Assembly: GCF_030994125.1 (NCBI RefSeq)
Contig: NZ_CP099917.1
Coordinates: forward strand, 2,452,001 to 2,516,000
Length of the DNA: 64,000 nucleotides
DNA from: Pseudoalteromonas xiamenensis
GTDB taxonomy: Bacteria > Pseudomonadota > Gammaproteobacteria > Enterobacterales > Alteromonadaceae
Direction of reading: 5' to 3'
A program made the position numbers and the translations under genes. The notes under the pieces were generated by a model, which worked only from the letters and a program-made list of their open reading frames with translations, had not been told where the DNA came from and made no database searches. Shown here piece after piece: positions 13,109 to 22,274 of the stretch; position 1 is the first letter of the stretch; each line of letters opens with the position of its first letter.

Positions 13109-14113
13109 ATGGCTAAAGTTGCAATTGTTGGGTTTGGATTAGTCGGCCGTGTGGCGGCACTCATGTTATCTAAAACTCACGCATTGACCATTTTTGAAGC
13201 CGATGATGAACGCACGCTGCAAAGTGCAGGAACTCTTGCCGCAGCGATGTTGGCGCCTATGGCAGAATCGGTGATATGCGAAGCTGATCTCGCTCTCAGA
13301 GGGTTAGAGTCGATGACATTGTGGCAGACGCTATTAGCCGAGTTAGATGACACGGTAATGTTTCAACAGCAAGGTACTCTGGTTGTTGCGCACCAGCAAG
13401 ATAAAGGGGATTTACTGAGTTTTCAGCAGCGGCTTAAGCCGCTTCAGGAGCATTCAGCCTCGGTCCTTAATGCGACGCAAGTTGGTCAGTTTGAACCGGA
13501 ACTGGCTGGGCGCTTTACACAAGGACTTTTTTTACCTTGTGAAGGACAACTCGATAATCTGGCTTTCTACACAGCAAGTTACCGTGCATTGCTGAAACAA
13601 AACGTCGTATTCCACTTCAATGTCTCGGTATCGAAGTGTCCGCAGAGCCTCAATGGTGAGGATTTTGATTGGATAATCGATTGTCGTGGAATTGGGGCAA
13701 AAGAGGTCATGCAGGATCTTCGAGGGGTGCGTGGCGAAGTCGCACGTATTTACGCACGAGATGTGTCAATTACGCGGCCAGTAAGGCTGATGCACCCACG
13801 TTATCCTATTTATATCGCCCCTAAACCCAATCATGAGTTTGTGATTGGAGCAACCGAGATTGAATCTCAAGATGCAGGGCCCGTGACAGTACGTTCGACC
13901 TTGGAGCTGTTGTCTGCGGCATATACTGTACACAGTGGGTTTGCTGAAGGACGGGTATTAGCGCTTCGCTCAGGGTTAAGACCTGCATTTAAAGACAATC
14001 GTCCACGTATTTCTCGACATGGCAATGTGATTGAAATCAATGGGCTATATCGACATGGTTTTTTACTTGCACCCAGCGTGGTGCGTGAGGCACTTAGCGA
14101 GGTTTTGCTGTGA
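13109..14113 (+). CDS. thiO: Glycine oxidase ThiO
   Basis: A 334-residue FAD-dependent oxidoreductase. The N-terminal dinucleotide motif is VAIVGFGLVGRVAAL. The C-terminal RSGLRPAFKDNRPRISRHG with NGLYRHGFLLAPSV is typical of the DAO/ThiO group. It oxidises glycine to the imine (dehydroglycine) used for the thiazole ring, and it takes the place of the anaerobic tyrosine lyase ThiH, which is absent from this operon. GAGGTGAT lies before the ATG. Its stop overlaps the thiS start (GTGA), implying translational coupling. Confidence 0.92.
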   Translation: MAKVAIVGFGLVGRVAALMLSKTHALTIFEADDERTLQSAGTLAAAMLAPMAESVICEADLALRGLESMTLWQTLLAELDDTVMFQQQGTLVVAHQQDKGDLLSFQQRLKPLQEHSASVLNATQVGQFEPELAGRFTQGLFLPCEGQLDNLAFYTASYRALLKQNVVFHFNVSVSKCPQSLNGEDFDWIIDCRGIGAKEVMQDLRGVRGEVARIYARDVSITRPVRLMHPRYPIYIAPKPNHEFVIGATEIESQDAGPVTVRSTLELLSAAYTVHSGFAEGRVLALRSGLRPAFKDNRPRISRHGNVIEINGLYRHGFLLAPSVVREALSEVLL

Positions 14114-14307
14114 AACTCTTATTTAATGGTGATGTAATCGAAGTCCCTGAGGATTCAGTGCTGCATGTAGTGATTGATGCGCAAGGCGCCAAGAAACCTT
14201 TCGCTGTCGCGGTTAATGGACAATTTGTGCCAAGCTCCATACTTGGCGGGTATATCCTTAATAATGGCGACAGTATTGAAGTGTTGTCACCTATTCAAGG
14301 AGGATAA
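14110..14307 (+). CDS. thiS: Sulfur carrier protein ThiS
   Basis: A 65-residue ubiquitin-fold protein that starts with GTG overlapping the thiO stop and ends in the required Gly-Gly (SPIQGG). ThiF adenylates that C-terminus, and it then carries sulfur as a thiocarboxylate to ThiG. The length is normal for the family. Confidence 0.95.
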   Translation: MKLLFNGDVIEVPEDSVLHVVIDAQGAKKPFAVAVNGQFVPSSILGGYILNNGDSIEVLSPIQGG

Positions 14308-14313
14308 CTACCC

Positions 14314-15096
14314 ATGTCGCTGAAGATTTATGGAGAAACATTCACGAGCCGGTTGCTGATTGGCTCGGCGCTTTACCCATCGCCTGCGGTAATGCAATCA
14401 GCTATCCGAGCTTCCGGTGCGGACATTGTGACGGTCTCATTGCGCCGCCAAAATTCAGTGTCGGCAGGGCAAGATTTTTGGGATCTAATAAAAGAATTGG
14501 GGCTTCGAGTTTTACCAAACACGGCAGGTTGTCACAGTGTAAAAGAAGCGGTCACTCTTGCGCATATGTGTCGAGAGGTGTTTGCCACCGATTGGATTAA
14601 ACTTGAACTCATTGGTGATGAATACAACTTGCAGCCAGATCCATTTGCGTTGTTGGAAGCGACCAAGATTCTATTAGACGATGGGTTCAAAGTTCTGCCT
14701 TATTGCACCGATGACTTAGTTTTATGTCAAAAATTAGCAGACAGTGGCTGCGAGGTTTTGATGCCTTGGGGGGCGCCAATTGGTACGGGAAAAGGGCTTT
14801 TAAATCCTTATGCACTTAAAACGATACGTGAGCGCTTGCCCGAAATGACGCTGATAGTCGACGCAGGACTAGGTCTACCTTCACATGCCTGCCAGGCACT
14901 TGAAATCGGGTATGATGGTGTTTTATTGAATTCCGCCGTCGCAGGTGCGGGATGTCCTGAAACAATGGCGAGAGCGTTTCGTGCAGCCGTTGATGCCGGA
15001 AGAATGAGTTTCGAGGCGGTTGCAATGCCTGAAAAAGAGGTTGCAGCGCCATCGACGCCGACATTGGGCATGCCTTTTTGGCATCAATCACAATAA
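14314..15096 (+). CDS. thiG: Thiazole synthase ThiG
   Basis: A 260-residue TIM-barrel enzyme. Lys96 in [10 protein letters not shown] aligns with the known Schiff-base lysine, and [28 protein letters not shown] and [10 protein letters not shown] are family signatures. It builds the thiazole phosphate from deoxyxylulose phosphate, dehydroglycine and ThiS thiocarboxylate. It starts six bases after thiS; AAGGAGGATAA, spanning the thiS stop, is its ribosome site. Confidence 0.96.
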   Translation: MSLKIYGETFTSRLLIGSALYPSPAVMQSAIRASGADIVTVSLRRQNSVSAGQDFWDLIKELGLRVLPNTAGCHSVKEAVTLAHMCREVFATDWIKLELIGDEYNLQPDPFALLEATKILLDDGFKVLPYCTDDLVLCQKLADSGCEVLMPWGAPIGTGKGLLNPYALKTIRERLPEMTLIVDAGLGLPSHACQALEIGYDGVLLNSAVAGAGCPETMARAFRAAVDAGRMSFEAVAMPEKEVAAPSTPTLGMPFWHQSQ

Positions 15097-15125
15097 ATAG
15101 TTAGGTAGTACACGTAGGAGTTAGC

Positions 15126-16646
15126 ATGTCGGAAGTAGTATGGAGCATCGCAGGATCAGACAGTGGTGGCGGTGCAGGTATCCAAGCCGATTTAAAAGCA
15201 ATGCACAGTTTTGGTGTTCATGGCTGCAGTATTATTACCGCAATTACGGCACAAAATAGTGTTGAGGTCTCTGCGATTAATAGTGTGAGCCTTGATGTAT
15301 TGGAATCGCAGTTGCTTGCGCTTGGCAACGACATGCCAGCCAAAGCAATCAAAATTGGCATGTTGGCGAACGTAGCACAAGTCGAGCTGGTGGCTGAACA
15401 TTTGAGTCACTATAAGCAAACTTGGGTTACGCCTCCTATTGTTGTGTATGACCCAGTTGCCATCGCATCCAGCGGTGACGCTTTAACAGAAGAAAATACA
15501 CTTGAGTCACTAAAGAAATATCTACTTCCACTTGTTGATGTAATCACTCCAAATACGCAAGAAACCCAAATGCTCACTGGGGTTTATTTAATTGGTCCAA
15601 GTGCTGTACGAGAAGCCGCAGCTAAATTCCATGCGATGGGGATAGCAAACGTGATTATTAAAGGTGGTCATTGGGATTACCCAAAAGGGTATTGCATTGA
15701 CTTCGCATCAGATGGGCAAGACGAGTATTGGCTTGGTTCGATGTCAATTCAAACCCCTCACAGCCACGGTACAGGGTGTAGTTTTGCTTCAGTAATTGCT
15801 GCGTGTATGGCAAAAGCGTACCCTCTCAAAGACGCATTTATCCTAGCGAAAGCTTATATCAATCAAGGATTACGAACGGCGGTGCGATTTGGTGAAGGAC
15901 GAGGGCCCGTTGCTCATAAAGGTTTCCCTATTGAACTTGGCGATTACCCACAGGTCATTGAGGGCGGAAGTTGGCTTGGGGATGAATTAGACCTGGACTG
16001 CTCTCACCCTGAACGCCTCGCCGCCGGATTTTCACAAATTGACGATGAACTGGGGTTGTACGCCGTAGTGGATTCGCTTACTTGGGTAGAAAAGTGTTTA
16101 GCTTCCGGTGTGAAAACCGTGCAGTTACGAATAAAAGACGCAGATGAGTCGACATTAGAGTCACAAATCGCGGAATCAATAAAATTAGGCCAAATTTACG
16201 GTGCGCGCGTTTTCATCAACGACCACTGGGCGTTAGCAATTAAACATGGTGCATTTGGCGTTCATTTAGGCCAAGAAGATTTATTAAGTGCAGATCTCGC
16301 GGCTATTCAGAAGGCAGGTGTTTGTTTAGGCGTGTCGACGCATGGATTTTATGAGATGGTTCGTGCGCACAATTACAAGCCCAGCTATCTCGCGTTTGGT
16401 GCAATTTATCCAACGTCGACAAAAGACATGACGGGTCAAATTCAGGGGTTGGAGAAGCTGCGCTACTTTGTGCCATTAATGGCTGAGTTTTATCCGACAG
16501 TGGCGATAGGCGGTATTGATTTAGCGCGAGCACGCAACGTTGCGGATACGGGGGTGGGGAGCGTGGCTGTGGTTCGGGCAATCACCGAAGCTGACGACCA
16601 TCGTGTTGCAATCGGTCAATTACAAGCGGCAATAGGTGGACAATGA
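15126..16646 (+). CDS. thiDE: ThiD-ThiE fusion: HMP/HMP-P kinase and thiamine-phosphate synthase
   Basis: A 506-residue fusion. Residues 1-270 are the ribokinase-like ThiD, with SIAGSDSGGGAGIQADLKA at the start and the anion-hole THGTGCSFAS-type motif (here SHGTGCSFAS) near 218. Residues 310-506 are ThiE, with VQLRIKDAD, FINDHWALAI, GVHLGQEDL, GVSTHG, FGAIYPTSTKDM and AIGGI. It phosphorylates HMP-P to HMP-PP and then joins it to thiazole phosphate to give thiamine phosphate. The last four bases overlap the thiF start. TAGGAG precedes the ATG. Confidence 0.95.
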   Translation: MSEVVWSIAGSDSGGGAGIQADLKAMHSFGVHGCSIITAITAQNSVEVSAINSVSLDVLESQLLALGNDMPAKAIKIGMLANVAQVELVAEHLSHYKQTWVTPPIVVYDPVAIASSGDALTEENTLESLKKYLLPLVDVITPNTQETQMLTGVYLIGPSAVREAAAKFHAMGIANVIIKGGHWDYPKGYCIDFASDGQDEYWLGSMSIQTPHSHGTGCSFASVIAACMAKAYPLKDAFILAKAYINQGLRTAVRFGEGRGPVAHKGFPIELGDYPQVIEGGSWLGDELDLDCSHPERLAAGFSQIDDELGLYAVVDSLTWVEKCLASGVKTVQLRIKDADESTLESQIAESIKLGQIYGARVFINDHWALAIKHGAFGVHLGQEDLLSADLAAIQKAGVCLGVSTHGFYEMVRAHNYKPSYLAFGAIYPTSTKDMTGQIQGLEKLRYFVPLMAEFYPTVAIGGIDLARARNVADTGVGSVAVVRAITEADDHRVAIGQLQAAIGGQ

Positions 16647-17401
16647 AGCTAACGGATAAGGAGCGAATTCGTTACAGTCGTCATCTCTTGATGCCTGAAA
16701 TAGGTGAAGTTGGGCAGCTCAAGTTAAAGTCAGCACATGTCGTGGTGGTGGGCTGTGGAGGACTGGGCAGTCCTGCGCTCTTGTATCTAGCCGCAAGCGG
16801 TATTGGTCGATTAACGTTGATTGACGACGATGCAGTTGAGTTATCCAATTTGCAGCGGCAAATTTTGTTTAAAGTAAGTCACTTAGGTCAACAAAAGGCA
16901 AAGGCGGCGCAAAAGGTGTTGGCGAACTTGAACAATGACATTGTGTTGCAAGCGCATGCCGGAAAAGTATCGTCAGATACAATAGCAGCGTGGTTGAGTG
17001 ACGCTGATTGTGTGCTTGATTGTTCGGATAATTTTAGCACTCGTTATTTGATTAATCGTTTTTGCCAATCGAAAAAAATCCCTTTAGTTGCGGGTGCTGT
17101 GCAAGGTACATCTGGGCAGGTGATGGCATTTGATTTTCGAATGGAGAGTGCGTGCTATGAGTGCTTGTTTCCAAGTCACTCTGCGGATGACCTAGCCTCA
17201 GCGGTAGGGAATTGCGATACGTTGGGTGTGCTAAGTCCATTACTTGGTGTTATCGGGTCTCAGCAAGTGATTTTGTGCCTGAACATTATTCTTCGTGCGA
17301 ACAAACCGTGTCATGTTGCTTTTTTTGATGGACAATCGTTAGAACAGAAGGTGTTTCAGTTGCAGAAGGATCCACATTGTGGATGTTGTGGGTCGAATTA
17401 G
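16643..17401 (+). CDS. thiF: ThiS adenylyltransferase ThiF
   Basis: A 252-residue E1-like enzyme. It has the GCGGLGSPALLYLAASG nucleotide-binding loop near residue 38, LIDDDAVELSNLQRQILF, and two zinc cysteine pairs, CYEC in the middle and CGCC at the C-terminus. It adenylates the ThiS Gly-Gly end before sulfur transfer. MoeB and HesA are close relatives, but the operon and the coupled ATGA start after thiDE support ThiF. It is the last gene of the thiamine operon. Confidence 0.93.
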   Translation: MKLTDKERIRYSRHLLMPEIGEVGQLKLKSAHVVVVGCGGLGSPALLYLAASGIGRLTLIDDDAVELSNLQRQILFKVSHLGQQKAKAAQKVLANLNNDIVLQAHAGKVSSDTIAAWLSDADCVLDCSDNFSTRYLINRFCQSKKIPLVAGAVQGTSGQVMAFDFRMESACYECLFPSHSADDLASAVGNCDTLGVLSPLLGVIGSQQVILCLNIILRANKPCHVAFFDGQSLEQKVFQLQKDPHCGCCGSN

Positions 17402-17412
17402 AGGAAGAAGAA

Positions 17413-17442
17413 AAGAAGCAAGCCAATGGAGACATGCTTCTT
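17413..17442 (-). terminator. Terminator between thiF and the minus-strand unknown pair
   Basis: Stem AAGAAGCA (17413-17420) and TGCTTCTT (17435-17442) with a 14-base loop. On the minus strand it is followed by a T-rich run (CTTTTCTTCTTCC in reverse complement), so it works best for the convergent unknown genes. It may slow thiF transcripts too. Confidence 0.6.
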
Positions 17443-17455
17443 GATGTTGCCATGC

Positions 17456-17986
17456 TTACTTCGTGGAGCGACCAAGACTCAGATGGCCTTCCAACGCACT
17501 TAATTGCGTTTCGCCAATAGGTCTAATCGTCAAACCAATCGAGCTACACAGGGTATTTTTTGCTAAGTACTCTGTGTGCTTTAAGTTTGCTGAAGCTGAG
17601 TTATTCGTAAGTACGGTATTTGTAAGCTCTGTTGAGTGAATAAAGCGTTTGTAGAGCGGCTTGTCGTCACAAGACACGGATACCTGTGCTTCATACACTA
17701 ATTCAGAAAACGCGCTTTCAATCTGTTCACCAGCACATTCACCTGCTTTTTCATATGTACACGCTGCGCGTTTGCCGGTTACCAGTTTACCTTCACCTTC
17801 TGTTGTGACAGTTAACGTCAGAACAGGTTGATAGGATAATGTTGATGTATCCACGTCGATTGAGTACACCCCATCTTGCTGAGTGAAATCTTGCAACGTG
17901 AACGCCCGGTCAAACCCATCCGCAAGTACATGCGGGCTTGTCAAAATGAATGTACCAATCGTTAGCGATTTAAGTAGGTTGCTCAT
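17456..17986 (-). CDS. Exported protein of unknown function
   Basis: 176 residues with a likely signal peptide (residues 1-22, cleavage after VLA). The mature part is rich in beta strands and Ser/Thr and has four cysteines in two pairs (CTYEKAGEC and later single cysteines), suggesting disulfides in the periplasm. I do not recognise a family. It overlaps the upstream gene by ATGA and so is translationally coupled to it; the two products may act together. The length and exported nature are seen directly, and any role is unknown. Confidence 0.65.
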   Translation of the reverse strand: MSNLLKSLTIGTFILTSPHVLADGFDRAFTLQDFTQQDGVYSIDVDTSTLSYQPVLTLTVTTEGEGKLVTGKRAACTYEKAGECAGEQIESAFSELVYEAQVSVSCDDKPLYKRFIHSTELTNTVLTNNSASANLKHTEYLAKNTLCSSIGLTIRPIGETQLSALEGHLSLGRSTK

Positions 17987-18492
17987 TCGGCTTCTCCTTG
18001 CTGATTTCCAGACAGGGATACATTGAACTCGATGGACTCGATTTGCGTGTAAAACTGTCTTGATAGCGAACCGTCTTTGGTAATTTCAATTTTCAACTGT
18101 GAGCAAGTAGCAATGTCGTATCTAATTTCTTCAACATGAGGCTCCGCGTATACGACCTTGCGTAAATCACGGTATCCAAACGCTTTACTCATTGCGACAG
18201 GAGTTCCGCTACAGTAAAAACGGGTCGTTACACCGAAATTCGCGGCATACCATTTTGTTTTCAGCAATCCATCACTTTCAATAATGAGCTGCGATAGCGG
18301 AGAGTCACTGTTTACATCAATCAGCGCTTCATAACCAACTATCGCATCACGAGGACCAAACCTTTTTGTGATGGGTGAAAAATCATCGATAGTGAGTTTG
18401 ACTGGAGCGCCATCTAATTCAATGACCGGAACTTCAGTTGCTAAAGAGGACAAGCTAACAAGTGACAGCAGAGCTGCAATACATTGTTTCAT
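17983..18492 (-). CDS. Exported protein of unknown function
   Basis: 169 residues beginning MKQCIAALLSLVSLSSLATE, a signal peptide with cleavage likely after LAT or SLA. The mature protein has two cysteines (FYCSG and ATCSQ) and a predicted beta-rich fold. No family was recognised. It is the first gene of a two-gene minus-strand unit with the 17456-17986 gene, whose start it overlaps. AGGATAT precedes the ATG. The shared size, export signal and coupling suggest a cell-envelope pair. Confidence 0.65.
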   Translation of the reverse strand: MKQCIAALLSLVSLSSLATEVPVIELDGAPVKLTIDDFSPITKRFGPRDAIVGYEALIDVNSDSPLSQLIIESDGLLKTKWYAANFGVTTRFYCSGTPVAMSKAFGYRDLRKVVYAEPHVEEIRYDIATCSQLKIEITKDGSLSRQFYTQIESIEFNVSLSGNQQGEAE

Positions 18493-18674
18493 AAAATATC
18501 CTTTTAAATGACAAAGACTTCACGACTGCAATGTGAAGTACCCTTTATTTAAACATGTATTTACCTATTTGGCCAACAAAGTGAGGAAAAAATGTTCAAC
18601 TTTTCCTGAATAATGCACAGCTATGCTTTTTAACAATGCCGTATAATGGATACTAAACAGGGAAGGATTGTATG

Positions 18675-18699
18675 AAAAAAGCCAACGGACGCTGGCTTT
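18675..18699 (-). terminator. Terminator after psd
   Basis: Stem AAAGCCA (18678-18684) and TGGCTTT (18693-18699) with an 8-base loop. On the minus strand it is followed by a T run (TTTTTT), 20 bases past the psd stop. Confidence 0.8.
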
Positions 18700-18719
18700 C
18701 AGAACATGATGTATGTCGT

Positions 18720-19586
18720 TTACTGGCTGATGGTCGCAAATGGTGTCCCCATGCGCGTTATTGTTTCAGGTTGCTGGTCCGCTAAAAATTCAGCTTGATT
18801 TGCACCCCACGCAAGAATAACGGTTGAACCTAATTTAAAGCGGCCCATTTCGTCGCCTTTTTTCAGCTTAATCGCATTCATTCCTTCAGTCGGGTATTCC
18901 CAACTGAATACGTCTTTTCCTGCTGGTGGTGTGACTGTACCAGCCCAAATTGTTTCAATGCTCGCAACGATTGTTGCACCGACCAAGACCATCGAAAGTG
19001 GGCCAATTGCCGTATCAAATATCGCAACCACACGTTCGTTGCGTGCAAACAAATTTGGTACATTTTGAGCGGTAAGTGGATTCACTGAGAACAGATCGCC
19101 CGGTACGTAAATCATCTTACGTAGCACACCATCAATTGGCATGTGGATTCGATGATAATCCTTTGGAGCCAAATAAATACAAGCGAATTTACCACCTAGA
19201 TACGGTGCTACATCTTCTTCTTTACCGCCTAAGAGTGTTTGTAAACTGTAGTCGTGGCCTTTGGCCTGAATGATTTGCCCATCGACGACATCGCCAAGTT
19301 GGCTAATTGCACCATCAACAGGGTGGGCAATAATGTCGCTTGCATCTGCCAATGGGCGAATACCCGGTTTTAGTGGACGGGTAAAGAATTCATTAAACGT
19401 TTTATAGTGTGCGGGATCTTCGTGCAATGCTTCAGTCATGTCGATTTTATATTGTTTGATGAACAATTTAATCAACGCTGTGGTCAGCGCACCAGCTTCT
19501 GCGGCCGCTAGTTTTCCAACTAAGCGAGAAATACCATGTTTTGGCAAAGCATATTGAAACGCAATTTTTAGTTTATCTAAGCTCAC
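18720..19586 (-). CDS. psd: Phosphatidylserine decarboxylase proenzyme
   Basis: A 288-residue Psd counted from GTG at 19586. An upstream in-frame ATG at 19625 would add 13 residues, but AGGAT seven bases before the GTG and the family-typical start ([22 protein letters not shown]) favour the GTG. The LGST self-cleavage motif places the pyruvoyl serine at residue 254, the same number as in E. coli. It decarboxylates phosphatidylserine to phosphatidylethanolamine at the inner membrane. [11 protein letters not shown] and the YHRIHMP motif are also conserved. It follows rsgA, as in many gammaproteobacteria, but a terminator lies between them. Confidence 0.95.
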   Translation of the reverse strand: MSLDKLKIAFQYALPKHGISRLVGKLAAAEAGALTTALIKLFIKQYKIDMTEALHEDPAHYKTFNEFFTRPLKPGIRPLADASDIIAHPVDGAISQLGDVVDGQIIQAKGHDYSLQTLLGGKEEDVAPYLGGKFACIYLAPKDYHRIHMPIDGVLRKMIYVPGDLFSVNPLTAQNVPNLFARNERVVAIFDTAIGPLSMVLVGATIVASIETIWAGTVTPPAGKDVFSWEYPTEGMNAIKLKKGDEMGRFKLGSTVILAWGANQAEFLADQQPETITRMGTPFATISQ

Positions 19587-19710
19587 GATAAGATCCTGTT
19601 CGCAAAATTTTGCAGATAGTAGCACAAGTTAGTTGCCGTACTGGATAAGAAATTGCAGCGGTGAAGGTAAATTTCAGGACAGCTACGACAAGCCTATGTG
19701 CATGTAGATA

Positions 19711-19737
19711 AAAACGGAAAAGGGCTCAAGGCCCTTT
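19711..19737 (-). terminator. Terminator after rsgA
   Basis: Stem AAAGGGC/GCCCTTT with a 5-base loop, followed on the minus strand by TTCCGTTTTTA. It lies ten bases past the rsgA stop. Confidence 0.75.
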
Positions 19738-19746
19738 CTCAATTTA

Positions 19747-20802
19747 CTAAACGCGTGGAGCACGCGCGCCTGCGCGGCCATCGGCCATCGACTCTAAAAT
19801 TCGATGATAGTTTTCAAAGCGCATTTCGCTTATTGTTCCTTCATCAACGGCCTCACGCAAAATGCAGCCTGGATCGTCTAAATGTTTGCAATCACGAAAT
19901 TTACAGCCACCTAAATATTCGCGGAACTCTCTGAAACACCAAGTCACGCGCTCTGGTTCAAGATGCCACAAGCCAAATTCTCGGATCCCTGGGCTATCAA
20001 TGAGGTTACCGCCACTTGGCAAATGATGTAATCGCGATACGGTTGTGGTGTGTTGACCTAGGCCACTATTCTCAGAAACCTGCTGAGTTAAAATCTTCGC
20101 TTCAGGCAGGACCGTATTTACTAATGTAGATTTTCCTACGCCGGACTGCCCGACAAAAATGCTGTTTTTGTCTATAAGCAAATGTTTAAGCTCGTCGATA
20201 CCTTCACCTGTTTCATTACTGACTAATAAAACTTGATAGTTCAACTCGCGATAGATATCTAACACCTCTTCAACAAACTCACGGCTTTCTTCATCTAACA
20301 AGTCGACTTTGTTTAGGACTAGAATAGGTGGAATCCCCATGTCTTCACACGCCACTAAATAGCGATCGATGATTTGCGGCGTGAATTCCGGTACTACGGC
20401 AGAAACCATTAAGATTTGATCAATATTTGCAGCGACAACTTTAACGCCATCATAGAAATCGGGACGAGTGAGTTGAGAGCGACGTTCTTCAACGGCTTCA
20501 ATGACGCCGGCTAAGTCGCCGTCACTGACTTTTGCGCGACGAAATACCACTTCATCACCAGTAACGATACTTTTAACTGTACGGCGAATGTTGCAACGTA
20601 GCACTTCACCTTGTACTGTTTCTATATCAGCGTGTTGTCCAAAACGACTAATTACTAAAGCGGATTCAGGTTGCCCTAAATTATCGGTTTGCCACTGAAC
20701 GTCTTTTGAGCCGCTGTCTCGCTTAGCTTTACTTAAGCGTTTTTGGTGGTTCGCGTTGATCCGTCTAGATTGGCCGTGACTTAATTTTTTCTGCTTTGCC
20801 AT
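19747..20802 (-). CDS. rsgA: Ribosome small-subunit-dependent GTPase RsgA
   Basis: A 351-residue circularly permuted GTPase. It begins with a basic tail ([19 protein letters not shown]) and an OB fold. The G4 motif LNKVDLL comes before the P-loop [12 protein letters not shown] and DSPGIREFG, the permuted order. A zinc site near the C-terminus uses C-x-x-x-x-C-x-H-x-x-x-x-x-C ([15 protein letters not shown]). It helps mature the 30S subunit. It is divergent from orn, an arrangement conserved in gammaproteobacteria. Confidence 0.95.
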   Translation of the reverse strand: MAKQKKLSHGQSRRINANHQKRLSKAKRDSGSKDVQWQTDNLGQPESALVISRFGQHADIETVQGEVLRCNIRRTVKSIVTGDEVVFRRAKVSDGDLAGVIEAVEERRSQLTRPDFYDGVKVVAANIDQILMVSAVVPEFTPQIIDRYLVACEDMGIPPILVLNKVDLLDEESREFVEEVLDIYRELNYQVLLVSNETGEGIDELKHLLIDKNSIFVGQSGVGKSTLVNTVLPEAKILTQQVSENSGLGQHTTTVSRLHHLPSGGNLIDSPGIREFGLWHLEPERVTWCFREFREYLGGCKFRDCKHLDDPGCILREAVDEGTISEMRFENYHRILESMADGRAGARAPRV

Positions 20803-20962
20803 GAAATAATGTACGGTTTTTTGTTAATGGCCTATGCTTAGCTTTGCTAGATAACTTGATTTAGGCAAGGTTTCTGGCAAAAAAAGCTTTTGGTCAGTGG
20901 ATGAAGCGAATATGATATATCTTATTGCGTTAGATCTAAAGGAAGTACCGTTAAGGTAGTGT

Positions 20963-21507
20963 ATGTCTTTTCATGAATCAAATCTGATCTGGTTAGATCT
21001 CGAAATGACTGGCCTAGAGCCAGAAACCGATAAAATTTTAGAAATTGGTACAGTTGTAACCGATGGAGACCTCAATGTTTTGGCTGAGGGCCCGGTTATC
21101 GCTATCCATCAAAGCGATGAGTTGCTTGATAATATGGATGAGTGGTGTATCAATCAACATGGCCGCTCAGGGTTAACCGCACGCTGCAAAGCGTCGACCT
21201 ATACTGAAGCTGACGCTATAAAAGAAACATTAGATTTCCTTAAACATTGGGTTCCACCAGGTAAGTCACCTATGTGCGGTAACTCAATTGGTCAAGATAG
21301 ACGCTTTTTGGTGAAGTACATGCCAGAACTAGAAGCGTACTTCCACTATCGAAATATTGACGTAAGTACCATTAAAGAACTTGCACGTCGTTGGAAACCG
21401 GAATTGCTAACACAAGTAAAGAAAAAAGTTCTCATCTTGCATTAGACGATATTAAAGATTCCATTATGGAATTGAAGGTTTACCAAGAAAAGTTCTTCAA
21501 ACTGTAA
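20963..21507 (+). pseudogene. orn: Oligoribonuclease Orn, frameshifted near the 3' end (probable sequence error)
   Basis: The first frame gives 153 good Orn residues: [21 protein letters not shown] with the DEDDh exonuclease Asp and Glu, then [12 protein letters not shown]. It then runs into LILH and stops at 21445. The other frame continues [20 protein letters not shown] and ends at 21507, which contains the last catalytic region. The break is at the A run 21422-21427: six A are seen and seven would give a 181-residue protein, exactly the E. coli length. Orn degrades two-to-five-base RNAs and is essential in E. coli, so a true knock-out is unlikely. AAGGTAGTGT precedes the ATG. Confidence 0.85.
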
Positions 21508-21514
21508 AAAGTAC

Positions 21515-21542
21515 TTGCAAACCCCATTCTATTTTGTAAAAT
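21515..21542 (+). promoter_or_regulatory. Promoter of the tRNA-Gly array
   Basis: TTGCAA (21515-21520), a 16-base spacer and TAAAAT (21537-21542) lie right after orn. The discriminator that follows, CACGCCCCGC, is GC-rich, as in stringently controlled stable-RNA promoters. Confidence 0.7.
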
Positions 21543-21600
21543 CACGCCCCGCTTGAGTAGAGAAGTCTTGTGGGGCAAATCTATCTTAAGTTTAAATAAC

Positions 21601-21679
21601 GCAGCACTCGCTCAGCTGCAACGGATGTAAGACGCAACTTGTTGCGCTCCAGCGTTCTAAAAAATGGGCATACTATGAA
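21601..21679 (+). repeat. Degenerate tRNA-like unit D1
   Basis: The most diverged unit; it starts GCAGCACTCGCTCAGCTG. It has the inner hairpin CGCAA/TTGCG with loop CTTG. The outer arms differ from the other units (AACG and CGTT) but still pair. No anticodon, T-arm or CCA end is present. Confidence 0.6.
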
Positions 21680-21759
21680 GCGGCACTAGCTCAGCTGCTA
21701 AGAATGAAAGACGCAACCCGTTGCGCTCCAGCGTTCTAAAAAAATGGGCATACTATGAA
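21680..21759 (+). repeat. Degenerate tRNA-like unit D2
   Basis: Shares GCGGCACTAGCTCAGCTG with the true tRNA, then diverges. Outer arms AGAATG (21701-21706) and CGTTCT (21732-21737) enclose a hairpin CGCAA (21712-21716) and TTGCG (21721-21725). It is one base longer than the others because of an extra A. Confidence 0.6.
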
Positions 21760-21835
21760 GCGGCACTAGCTCAGCTGGTAGAGCGCAACCTTGCCAAGGT
21801 TGAGGTCATGAGTTCGAACCTCATGTGCCGCTCCA
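21760..21835 (+). tRNA. tRNA-Gly (GCC), copy 1
   Basis: 76 bases with a perfect acceptor stem GCGGCAC/GTGCCGC, D-arm GCTC/GAGC, anticodon loop CTTGCCAAG (anticodon GCC), T-loop TTCGAAC and an encoded CCA end. It reads GGC and GGU codons. Confidence 0.98.
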
Positions 21836-21882
21836 AATCTTCAGTTTTAATTCGACTGTTAAAATAATGAATTAACTATGAA

Positions 21883-21958
21883 GCGGCACTAGCTCAGCTG
21901 GTAGAGCGCAACCTTGCCAAGGTTGAGGTCATGAGTTCGAACCTCATGTGCCGCTCCA
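21883..21958 (+). tRNA. tRNA-Gly (GCC), copy 2
   Basis: Identical to copy 1 over 76 bases, including anticodon GCC and encoded CCA. It follows copy 1 directly with no degenerate unit between. Confidence 0.98.
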
Positions 21959-21999
21959 AACACTCTCTTCGGTGTTTTAAATAGAAGAAAACCTATGAA

Positions 22000-22078
22000 G
22001 CGGCACTCGCTCAGCTGCTAAGAATGAAAGACGCAACCCGTTGCGCTCCAGCGTTCTAAAAAATGAGCAAACTATGAA
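22000..22078 (+). repeat. Degenerate tRNA-like unit D3
   Basis: 79 bases. It starts GCGGCACTCGCTCAGCTG, has inner loop CCCG and outer arms AGAATG/CGTTCT, and ends with the CTATGAA leader of the next tRNA. Confidence 0.6.
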
Positions 22079-22154
22079 GCGGCACTAGCTCAGCTGGTAG
22101 AGCGCAACCTTGCCAAGGTTGAGGTCATGAGTTCGAACCTCATGTGCCGCTCCA
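22079..22154 (+). tRNA. tRNA-Gly (GCC), copy 3
   Basis: Identical to copy 1 over 76 bases, with anticodon GCC and encoded CCA. Confidence 0.98.
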
Positions 22155-22195
22155 AACACTTTCTTCGGTGTTTTAAATAGAAGAAAATCTATGAA

Positions 22196-22274
22196 GCGGC
22201 ACTCGCTCAGCTGCTAAGAATGAAAGACGCAACCCGTTGCGCTCCAGCATTCTAAAAAACGAGCATATTATGAA
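22196..22274 (+). repeat. Degenerate tRNA-like unit D4
   Basis: 79 bases, like D3. The outer right arm is CATTCT instead of CGTTCT, which turns a G-U pair with AGAATG into an A-U pair. Confidence 0.6.
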
